Positions 1-5,169 of a stretch of 5,169 nucleotides of DNA are shown here, in pieces. The stretch's first letter is position 1; the number at the start of each line of letters is the position of its first letter. Below the pieces are notes generated by a model. The model was not told the DNA's origin and ran no database searches. It saw only the letters and a program-made list of their open reading frames with translations. Position numbers and translations under genes: made by a program. This DNA comes from Globobulimina sp. (lineage: Eukaryota; Foraminifera; Rotaliida): NCBI GenBank assembly GCA_003354225.1, contig PIVH01000687.1, forward strand, positions 1 to 5,169, read 5' to 3'.

Positions 1-109
1 AGGACCTTTGTCCATAAGTGTTCTATTTTTTGTATCCTCGCACTCAGTGCACAATTTCCCTTTATGTGCGAGGATAGAAAAAAATAGAATACTTATGGAC
101 TAAGGTCCT
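1..109. repeat. Long imperfect inverted repeat (foldback / MITE-like hairpin)
   Basis: Bases 1-43 are the reverse complement of bases 66-109 except for three mismatches and one extra A in an A/T run (six T in the left arm, seven A in the right). The 22-base loop lies at 44-65. The outer ends are AGGACC and GGTCCT, and the inner arm ends are CTCGCAC and GTGCGAG. A smaller competing hairpin, GCAC-tca-GTGC, sits at the arm-loop junction (40-50). No coding frame is seen inside. A non-autonomous inverted-repeat element (MITE/foldback) is the simplest reading; the left flank is outside the window, so a target-site duplication cannot be checked. Alternatives are a terminal hairpin of a linear replicon or an assembly palindrome. 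The imperfect arms argue against a simple fold-back sequencing artefact. Confidence 0.85.
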
Positions 110-215
110 CGTGCTCTTGTTTACAGATTCAATGATTAACTAAATAAATAAATCACTATTATTATATATTACAAATGTACAAAACAAAACATATACAAAA
201 GCAAAACAAAAATAA

Positions 216-1883
216 TTAAATGGGTTTTGGTTGTTGTTGTGACATGAATATTTTATTGATTTGTTTGATATGTGTTAATTTATAATCAAATGTAACATGA
301 ATACATAATTTATGCGTAAACATATACCGACACAACATTTGATTATAACTATTTATTTCATATATCTCATTCCAATTTGTTTCCTCATTTAAACTCAATT
401 CTAAATCTTTATTATCTTTATCTTGAATTGCATTATTATTTTTAATTAAAATCTTTATATCGTTTTCATTTATTTTCCATTTCTCAACGCATATTTCATC
501 ATAATACACGTCAGAATATACACCATTCGTCAACAACAAATCATTACATTCATAAATTTGTTTATTATGCACATCCATATCAGGTAAAATCCACACATTT
601 GTCTTAATATTTCCCATATAAAGTATTCTATCATAATCATAATCATTATTAATCTTCATATAATCGATAGATATCATACCATCTGCTGCGGCATAATTAT
701 ATCTTAAACACATCCATGCCCAAACATCCATATTCAAAATACATTTATTCATTATACTCGTACCTCTACCAACAGCCTCTACCAATCTCCTTTCTTTTTT
801 TTTCTTTTTTTTACCCTTTTTCTTTGCTTTTTTCTTCTTCTTCTTTGATTTTTTCTTTTTTTCATCTGTCGAATCAGAATCTCCTTTGTCTTTGGTTACT
901 TTTGCCACAACTTTTGGCCCACCATCCATACGAAAATTCATCCCACCGCTACCCACTCCATTCATTGTATTCATAGCTTGCATACCATTCATACCACCAT
1001 TCATCTGACCCATTTGTCCCATCTGACCCATCAGAGCTACACCACCACCATTCATGCCACCACCCATACCTCCGCCCATGGGATTCATTCCACTCATACT
1101 CATACCACCCATACCCATCATAGGATCCATACCCATACCCATAGCACCTGCACCACTTCTCCCTCTTCCACCACATCTAGACCTATGACACGGTCTTCTT
1201 GGTCTTCTCCCTATTACACCAATTCGAATGCCATGCAATAATCCTTTAAATAATTTGACACCACTCGAACCCTTCCGACCTCTCCTGCCTCTTCTCCCAT
1301 TTCTACCTCTCCTGCCTCTTACTCCTCTTCCCCCCTTTCTGCCTCTTCTGCCCCGCACTCCTCGTACACCTCTCCCACCTCTCCGACCTCTACCACCTCT
1401 CCAATGCCCTCGCAAGTGTCTCAAGTGTCGGCCAGCTCTGCGCTTCAAAGATCGAAATATTCCTCTCCCACGTTTCAAATGTCTGCCCACATGGCTCCTC
1501 ACCCTATTCCTCAATCCTTTAGATATTCTTCGAAGTTTCCGCATATGTCTAATTGGATTGAGTCTCTTTAAATGATTGATTGGATTGAGTCTTTTTAATA
1601 ATCTCTTGCCCCATCCACCGCGGCGACGGCGGCGGCGGCGTAACAATCTACGACCACCGGTACCTGCATTGTTATCGCCTGATACATCCGCTATTTCATC
1701 AATTTTATCCCACTCTGCATCATTAAAAAAATCGTATAATTTATGATCATAAAACAACATTAATAACGGATTGTTTTTATAAATACATAATGATGGAAGG
1801 TCGGTGGTACATGATATTAATTCGTTGTTGTTGCTTGTTATCCATTGCGTTTGGTTTGATAATTCATAGCGAGTTATATGCAT
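216..1883 (-). CDS. Unrecognised 555-aa protein with Arg/Gly, Gly/Met and Lys-rich central blocks
   Basis: I do not recognise this family. The frame opens with ATG at 1883-1881 and closes with TAA at 218-216. Residues 1-77 are a mixed-composition N-terminal segment rich in aromatic and acidic residues. Residues 78-243 are strongly basic: an Arg run near 82-88, 9-residue repeats of type xLKRLNPIx at 95-112, and RGR/RGG-like triplets at about 162-206. Residues 244-323 are Gly/Met/Asn-rich with GGM and GQM repeats. An acidic stretch (about 332-341) precedes a Lys-rich tract at 342-366. Residues 370-555 form a non-repetitive, Tyr/Asn/Asp-rich C-terminal domain. No signal peptide or clear membrane segment is visible. 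The basic blocks suggest nucleic-acid or other polyanion binding and nuclear or nucleolar targeting, but that is inference. The gene is divergent from the ZZ-START gene. An unbroken frame through so much low-complexity DNA supports it being real; hidden introns are possible. Confidence 0.75.
   Translation of the reverse strand: MHITRYELSNQTQWITSNNNELISCTTDLPSLCIYKNNPLLMLFYDHKLYDFFNDAEWDKIDEIADVSGDNNAGTGGRRLLRRRRRRRGGWGKRLLKRLNPINHLKRLNPIRHMRKLRRISKGLRNRVRSHVGRHLKRGRGIFRSLKRRAGRHLRHLRGHWRGGRGRRGGRGVRGVRGRRGRKGGRGVRGRRGRNGRRGRRGRKGSSGVKLFKGLLHGIRIGVIGRRPRRPCHRSRCGGRGRSGAGAMGMGMDPMMGMGGMSMSGMNPMGGGMGGGMNGGGVALMGQMGQMGQMNGGMNGMQAMNTMNGVGSGGMNFRMDGGPKVVAKVTKDKGDSDSTDEKKKKSKKKKKKAKKKGKKKKKKERRLVEAVGRGTSIMNKCILNMDVWAWMCLRYNYAAADGMISIDYMKINNDYDYDRILYMGNIKTNVWILPDMDVHNKQIYECNDLLLTNGVYSDVYYDEICVEKWKINENDIKILIKNNNAIQDKDNKDLELSLNEETNWNEIYEINSYNQMLCRYMFTHKLCIHVTFDYKLTHIKQINKIFMSQQQPKPI
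915..1154 (-). repeat. Gly/Met-rich coding low-complexity tract
   Basis: This tract encodes residues 244-323 of the basic protein. Met occurs every two to four residues among Gly and Asn, including consecutive MGQ units around residues 285-293 and GGM units around 259-280. The plus strand shows recurrent CAT and ACC triplets. Composition changes abruptly at both edges: Arg-rich on the N-terminal side, acidic then Lys-rich on the C-terminal side. No function is assigned; such tracts are often disordered or phase-separating, but that is inference. Confidence 0.75.
1266..1400 (-). repeat. RGR/RGG-type coding triplet repeats
   Basis: This stretch encodes residues 162-206 of the basic protein, a run of Arg-Gly-Arg, Arg-Gly-Gly and Arg-Gly-Val/Lys/Asn triplets. 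On the plus strand it appears as degenerate CCTCTCC/CCTCTTC/CCTCTAC units with a 9-base periodicity. The units vary in third-base and some first-base positions, so this is an aged or selected repeat and not a fresh microsatellite expansion. Confidence 0.8.
1552..1597 (-). repeat. 27-bp tandem duplication encoding LKRLNPI repeats
   Basis: A 19-base segment at 1552-1570 recurs at 1579-1597 with one mismatch, giving a 27-base period. It encodes two consecutive nine-residue units (residues 95-103 and 104-112), each containing LKRLNPI. A decayed third unit (HMRKLRRI, residues 113-120) follows. Near identity at the DNA level suggests a fairly recent duplication. Confidence 0.85.
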
Positions 1884-1976
1884 AAAGATGGGTACTAATG
1901 TATCATTATTCGATATAGATTCACTATTAGTGTGTAGTAATAATGTTAAATATACACAAACGAGTTGGCAAACGTA
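1884..1976. promoter_or_regulatory. 93-bp divergent intergenic spacer (probable bidirectional promoter)
   Basis: This AT-rich spacer separates the start codons of two head-to-head genes, so it must hold both 5' leaders and at least part of both promoters. It contains an 11-base perfect palindrome, CACTA-T-TAGTG, at 1922-1932, a possible protein-binding site. No convincing TATA box is placed. An out-of-frame ATG at 1943 precedes the rightward gene. Confidence 0.5.
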
Positions 1977-2017
1977 ATGGGTTGCTGTGGCTCTTCCTCT
2001 GTAAAAGCAGCAGATGA
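1943..2017 (+). other. Upstream ORF overlapping the ZZ-START gene start
   Basis: ATG at 1943 opens a 24-codon frame closing with TGA at 2015-2017, in a different frame from the main ATG at 1977 and overlapping it by 41 bases. Both ATGs have a purine at -3; only the main one also has G at +4. If transcription starts upstream of 1943, this frame would reduce translation of the main protein. If it starts downstream, the frame is irrelevant. Confidence 0.3.
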
Positions 2018-3434
2018 AAAGACAGGATTACTACAAAACGAACCAAATTTTTCGAACCAATCACGATCACAATCACAATCACATTCCATCACATTTCGGC
2101 CACCATGCCACTGTGGTAAGAAAATGAACGCATATGAATTACAATGCTGTTATTTGAATGAAAACGGTGATCCTTTCACTGGAAGCATTAACTGCGATGA
2201 ATGTGGCAAAGCAATGTGCGATCCAAATGACATTGTATGGCACTGTTTGCTTCCACACGACAACACTTATGATTTATGTTTTGGTTGCGGCACAAACAAA
2301 GCCGCAGCATCAAACCCAATGTATCACGAAGAAAAAAAACAAGCTTTCCCCATTCATTTTGATCCAAAACATAACACACAAAATGTGGATTGGAATGAGT
2401 TATATCTAATGATGTGCGACGAAGCAAAAGCAATGACAATACATAAAATACTCACAGAAAACCTGGATTTGAGCAATATAGAAAGCTATAATTTGGCACC
2501 GGATATCATTGAGTTTATCCATACAATATCGTCGCAGGTAAAAATGACACAAATTGTGCATAATTCCTGCACAGAGGATATTGGTTGGACAGTGCAAGTT
2601 GATCAAGATGAGATTTGCATAAAATATAAAAAAGAAGAAAACACTTTGTTCCATTCAATTAAATCAAACTTTGTTTGTCAAAGTTCTGTGTTGGATTTCA
2701 TCGCTGTGTTGAATGAATTTGATTTAATGGGTGATTTGTTAAAATTGGTACCTGTGCAAACTAAGATGCTTAAGGTATTTTTGAGAAATGTTTTTCAGAT
2801 TTTTTGTACATGAATTATTTAAATTGTATATTAAGGAGTTTACAAACAGCCACAAGGTGGTATACAGTTATGTTAATATACAAATTTCTGCATATTTTGT
2901 GTGATTTTAACATCAAAATATTGATATTCAGTGAACATCGGAATGTGGTGGCCTTTGAAGGATCGTGATTTTATTATTCATGTGAATGCTTGCGATGCGA
3001 CGGAGGAGTTTGGTGAGGTTATATTATGGGGAAATAGTCCAAAAGACGATAAGATTGAGGGTGTGGATAATATACCATCCGCGGAAGAATGTGGTTCTTT
3101 AAGAGTTGATATTGTTCGATTGGAAGTTGTTTGTAAGCCAATTCGATTTGGAGTGAAGAATAAAAAAGATTTGACGCGTCTTATTATGATTTACAACGTT
3201 GATTTCAAAAGTTATATGCCTGTAAAACTGGTGAATTGGGTCGGAAGGACATTTGCTTATTCTCTGGTTAAAGTGATGAGGGATCGATGCGAGAATTTGA
3301 AAGGGACAGAACATGAAAAAAGGATAAATTCAAAGGATATTTATAGGAAATGGAGGTTGGGATTGATGGATTGGCAAAAAAGGAAATTGATAAAAGACAA
3401 AGCACAGAAACAAACACTGGCAGACTCGAATTGA
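1977..3434 (+). CDS. ZZ-like zinc finger plus START lipid-binding protein, acylated N terminus (two exons)
   Basis: The model joins 1977-2805 to 2932-3434, about 443 residues. The ATG at 1977 is preferred because the protein then begins MGCCGSSS: Gly2 and Ser6 fit an N-myristoylation signal and Cys3/Cys4 are candidate palmitoylation sites. Residues about 44-130 are Cys/His-rich: C44, C46, C57/C58, C73-x2-C76, C81, H89/C90, H94, then YDLCFGC (98-104), the hallmark of ZZ-type fingers, then H117 and H127. Residues about 195-395 read as a START domain (StAR-related lipid transfer): a Trp204 strand region, then after the splice the WPLKDRDF element (PxxxRDF-like), the GxVRLE-like strand, and a C-terminal amphipathic helix around VKLVNWVGRTFAYSLVKV. 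A short Lys/Arg-rich tail follows. The likely role is membrane-tethered lipid binding or transfer, with the ZZ finger contacting a protein partner (inference). The START call rests on pattern recognition, not a search. It converges with the EEP gene. Confidence 0.8.
2806..2931 (+). other. Spliceosomal intron (126 nt, phase 1) in the START domain
   Basis: The first open frame stops at TGA 2811-2813, and the second has no ATG at its head, only a stop at 2922-2924 before it. Both halves of a START domain lie on either side. A GT at 2806 and the AG of TTCAG ending at 2931 give the only phase-compatible join found: T from exon 1 plus TG from exon 2 makes a Leu codon. It places the aromatic/WPLKDRDF element directly after the preceding helix, as in START proteins. 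A TTTTAAC sequence ending at 2911 is a plausible branch site, with A about 21 bases from the acceptor. The donor, GTACAT, is not a strong consensus. In-phase alternatives at 2775 and 2790 would run into a TGA at the acceptor. Confidence 0.75.
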
Positions 3435-3545
3435 TTTGGTTTGTATATAGTTGGAAGATGGGTTTGTATAGATTTAATTTTGCACATCTTCTACCACAGT
3501 TATCTTGGTTGTATAGCACAGCAGTTCCGATATTTTATGAAACCA
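3435..3545. other. Convergent 3' spacer
   Basis: These 111 bases lie between two stop codons facing each other and must hold both 3' ends, so the two mRNAs may overlap as antisense. No canonical AATAAA is seen on the plus strand. On the minus strand, a CATAAAATA sequence just past the EEP stop (near 3532-3540) is a possible variant poly(A) signal. No gene is seen here. Confidence 0.45.
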
Positions 3546-4802
3546 TCAAAAACTGTTGATTTCATGGAAAGTCCACCATTCTTTCTTTGTGTTTCTCTTT
3601 TTGTTGTTTCTTGCTTTCATTTTCTTTGCATTTTGGTCGAAACAACACTGACAACATTTGTTTCTGTTCTTATTTTGAACATCACAGAGCGAATACAATT
3701 CAAATACAGCACCAATCAGTAAGTGATCAGATGGAAACTGTTGATTTGGAAGTAGTAAAATATCGTTATATCGTTCATGAGCATATAAGTTACTCTCTTT
3801 CCCTCTATATTTCCATTCATTGTTTATCCTCTGTTCAATGATTTGATCCCATTGTAATTTTTCCTTGACATCATTGGACAAAGTCTCTGTAACTCCTTTT
3901 AACTTAAAATTATTGCTATAAAACAATAAATCAATGGATGACATATATTGATTCGCGCAGTATGTCGGAAAATATTTTATTCGAACATTATAATCATTGC
4001 AGCCAATTTTATTCGATATTGCCTCATGATACGCGTCTTTGAATTTGTATTTATGCTCAAAATTCGGATTGTTATCTGTTAAAATCATCTGTGCGGTTTC
4101 CGCATTATGTCCGCTATTAAAATCTCCGACGATGATTATTCGCACATTTTCCCTTTCTTTGCAAATATTTATCTTCAGTTTCTCTGTCAGAGCGTAATTA
4201 ATTCGTTTTAAGACAGATTTTATTTGATTGCTTCGCGTCGATTCATTGTTCTTTCCATTTCGCGGTGAATCCAAATGGACCGTAACAATGAAAAATGAAT
4301 GATACAAACAGATATTGTCTGAGTTTAGGCATTTTAGACAGTTTTGTTGTTGGAAAGTATTGGTTAATAACAATATCATTGCACGGCTTCGATGATCTTC
4401 ATATTTACATTCAAATTTAGCTGCTTTGAACATGACCGCAAGCGTAAAATCGACATTGTGTTTCTTTGGATTGTTTACTTTGAACATATAATTATAACGT
4501 TTTTGAAATTCGTTCCCAATCTCTTTGCTGAAGGAATGTTTATCAACTTCTTGGAGACATATTATATCTGCATTTGATGAAGATAGCTTTGTTTTGATTT
4601 TAGGGCATCTTTTGGTCCAATCCAGGTCGTCTGAAGTTGCGTATGCACCATATCCTTCGTCTGGGTCTACAAAGTCTTTATGGATGATATTCCATGAGAT
4701 CAATGAGATGCAATTGAGTGAGTTGGTGGTTTCAAATGGTTTCAGGCATGGATAAGTTTTGATTGATTTGTGTTTTGACACTTTCCTGTCTGTATCGTTC
4801 AT
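3546..4802 (-). CDS. Endonuclease/exonuclease/phosphatase (EEP) superfamily protein, CCR4/nocturnin/Angel-like
   Basis: This 418-residue protein has the EEP motifs in the expected order: SWN with Asn38; LQEVD with catalytic Glu85; a strand ending VHL with His176; GDFNS with Asp227 and Asn229; IDLLFYS with Asp291; and PSDH with Asp359 and the terminal catalytic His360, followed by a final strand. These are the metal-binding and catalytic residues of DNase I-fold Mg-dependent phosphodiesterases. The IDxxFYS and PSDH forms resemble the CCR4/nocturnin/Angel branch, which cleaves mRNA poly(A) tails or phosphate esters of nucleotides. Substrate is not provable here; other EEP enzymes such as sphingomyelinases or inositol phosphatases cannot be excluded. 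No leucine-rich repeats precede the domain, unlike CCR4 itself. The tail (about 373-418) carries a CCQCC cluster and Lys/Arg-rich segment, possibly a localisation signal. ATG at 4802 is the first in-frame start after an in-frame TAG at 4820-4818. All catalytic positions are intact. Confidence 0.88.
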   Translation of the reverse strand: MNDTDRKVSKHKSIKTYPCLKPFETTNSLNCISLISWNIIHKDFVDPDEGYGAYATSDDLDWTKRCPKIKTKLSSSNADIICLQEVDKHSFSKEIGNEFQKRYNYMFKVNNPKKHNVDFTLAVMFKAAKFECKYEDHRSRAMILLLTNTFQQQNCLKCLNSDNICLYHSFFIVTVHLDSPRNGKNNESTRSNQIKSVLKRINYALTEKLKINICKERENVRIIIVGDFNSGHNAETAQMILTDNNPNFEHKYKFKDAYHEAISNKIGCNDYNVRIKYFPTYCANQYMSSIDLLFYSNNFKLKGVTETLSNDVKEKLQWDQIIEQRINNEWKYRGKESNLYAHERYNDILLLPNQQFPSDHLLIGAVFELYSLCDVQNKNRNKCCQCCFDQNAKKMKARNNKKRNTKKEWWTFHEINSF

Positions 4803-4813
4803 ATCATCAGCAT
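4799..4813 (-). other. Four-codon upstream ORF overlapping the EEP start (ATGA)
   Basis: On the minus strand, ATG at 4813-4811 opens a four-codon frame whose TGA stop (4801-4799) overlaps the EEP start codon (4802-4800) as ATGA. Its own ATG has T at -3, a weak context, so leaky scanning is likely. The arrangement would also suit termination-reinitiation. Whether the transcript includes it is unknown. Confidence 0.3.
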
Positions 4814-4854
4814 GTAACTAAAAAAGAAATGTCCAAAAACACTTCACTTTTTTC
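4803..4854. promoter_or_regulatory. 52-bp divergent intergenic spacer
   Basis: Only 52 bases separate the start codons of the EEP gene (leftward) and the signal-anchor gene (rightward). Promoter elements and leaders for both must overlap each other or the coding regions. It includes an A-rich stretch near 4817-4838 and a T-run at 4849-4853. No TATA box or other core element is confidently identified. Confidence 0.45.
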
Positions 4855-4858
4855 ATGA
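4829..4858 (+). other. Nine-codon upstream ORF overlapping the signal-anchor gene start (ATGA)
   Basis: ATG at 4829 opens a nine-codon frame ending with TGA at 4856-4858, which overlaps the next ATG (4855-4857) as ATGA. The upstream ATG has a purine at -3, while the downstream main ATG has T there. Scanning ribosomes would favour the short frame, and the long frame may depend on reinitiation or on a transcription start inside 4832-4854. Confidence 0.35.
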
Positions 4859-5169
4859 AGACTCGGATTGCATGTATTTATTTCTGCCTTTTTGGATTAA
4901 TCGCCTTCTATTTTGTAATAATTATAATGCTATTTGATGAAAACTTGCAATTGGATTTTGAAATTAATTTAAATAAATGGGCACATAATACGAGGGATGA
5001 TATTGCCATTCAACGATTTAATATAAGTTATGACAGAGAAAAGAATTGTTTATCTTTAACCAACGGATACGAATATCCTTTACAATGGATTCATTTTAGT
5101 GATCCGATTATAATTTGGGAATGGAATATTTCTTCAAATTATAAAAATATTCATCCAGATTATAGTATA
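4855..5169 (+). CDS. Signal-anchor (type II-like) membrane protein, 3'-truncated by window end
   Basis: ATG at 4855 opens a frame that stays open for 105 codons to the last base, so the gene is cut by the window edge. The N terminus is short and basic (MKTR), followed by a hydrophobic segment at residues about 5-27 rich in Ile, Phe, Leu and Tyr. No obvious signal-peptidase site is seen, which suggests a signal anchor over a cleaved peptide. The following segment, presumably lumenal or extracellular, carries N-glycosylation sequons at N56-I-S and N91-I-S and is rich in Trp, Tyr and Asn. This topology fits Golgi glycosyltransferases, among others, but I see no family motif in the visible part and assign no function. 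It is divergent from the EEP gene across 52 bases. Confidence 0.65.
   Translation, partial: MKTRIACIYFCLFGLIAFYFVIIIMLFDENLQLDFEINLNKWAHNTRDDIAIQRFNISYDREKNCLSLTNGYEYPLQWIHFSDPIIIWEWNISSNYKNIHPDYSI

Noticed and set aside
716-1241. Thr/His-rich, Ser/Phe-rich and Trp/Tyr-rich open frames over the Gly/Met and Lys tracts
   Set aside because: They are frame shadows of low-complexity coding DNA with repetitive translations and no domain.
1228-1575. Plus-strand Pro/Leu-rich open frame opposite the Arg-rich region
   Set aside because: It is the complement of RGR-type codons; biased codon composition keeps the opposite strand free of stops. No independent domain is visible.
1965-1976. TTG start 12 bases before the ATG at 1977
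   Set aside because: A non-ATG start is unnecessary here; the ATG gives an N-myristoylation/palmitoylation N terminus and a better initiation context.
2064-2092. TCACAA-like hexamer repeats
   Set aside because: This is a short Ser/Gln/His-coding run with few units, within normal low-complexity variation; not a CRISPR or microsatellite array.
2931-3434. Separate 167-residue gene starting at GTG 2931
   Set aside because: It has no leading ATG, begins inside a START domain, and sits at a splice acceptor; it is better explained as exon 2.
1977-3434. Frameshifted pseudogene instead of an intron-containing gene
   Set aside because: The break is 126 bases of AT-rich non-coding sequence bounded by GT and AG in matching phase, and both halves are otherwise intact.
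3551-3747. 12-base word AACTGTTGATTT occurring at 3551 and 3736
   Set aside because: Two copies of a 12-mer in AT-rich DNA with no shared flanks is compatible with chance.
3268-3841. Several 69-93-residue open frames around the convergent gene ends
   Set aside because: They overlap the START or EEP coding regions on the other strand or in other frames and show no recognisable domain.
1-5169. Giant virus or bacterial origin
   Set aside because: The phase-matched GT-AG intron, START/ZZ and CCR4-like families and acylation signal favour a nuclear protist genome; no viral core gene or bacterial operon signal is seen. A virus-derived insertion is not formally excluded for the unrecognised genes.

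Overview
This 5,169-base window looks like nuclear DNA from a compact, AT-rich protist (unicellular eukaryote) genome. The evidence is a GT-AG intron that splits a START domain at matching phase, eukaryotic protein families (ZZ-type zinc finger plus START; a CCR4/nocturnin/Angel-like endonuclease-exonuclease-phosphatase), an N-myristoylation/palmitoylation signal, low-complexity Arg, Gly/Met and Lys tracts, and no bacterial operon or ribosome-binding-site pattern. Standard stop codons are used (TAA, TGA). The lineage cannot be fixed from sequence alone; an amoeboid or rhizarian protist such as a foraminiferan is a weak guess.

Layout: positions 1-109 form a long imperfect inverted repeat (43- and 44-nt arms, 22-nt loop), like a foldback or MITE-type element at the window edge. 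Positions 110-215 are AT-rich 3' flank with no gene seen. Positions 216-1883 (minus) encode an unrecognised 555-residue protein whose middle is an Arg/Gly block, a Gly/Met block and a Lys block, set between non-repetitive end domains. A 93-base divergent spacer leads to a two-exon plus-strand gene (1977-2805 joined to 2932-3434, about 443 residues) with an acylated N terminus, a ZZ-like zinc finger and a START lipid-binding domain. It converges, across a 111-base spacer, on a minus-strand EEP-superfamily nuclease/phosphatase gene (3546-4802). After a 52-base divergent spacer, a plus-strand gene starts at 4855 and runs off the end. Its visible part is an N-terminal signal anchor and a probable lumenal/extracellular segment with two N-glycosylation sequons; it has no stop in the window.

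The genes do not form an evident pathway. One is probably a membrane-tethered lipid sensor or transfer protein, one a probable mRNA deadenylase-like or related phosphodiesterase, one a highly basic probable nucleic-acid- or polyanion-binding protein, and one a membrane protein. What they share is dense packing and very short shared promoters, with upstream mini-ORFs overlapping start codons at three of the four gene starts.
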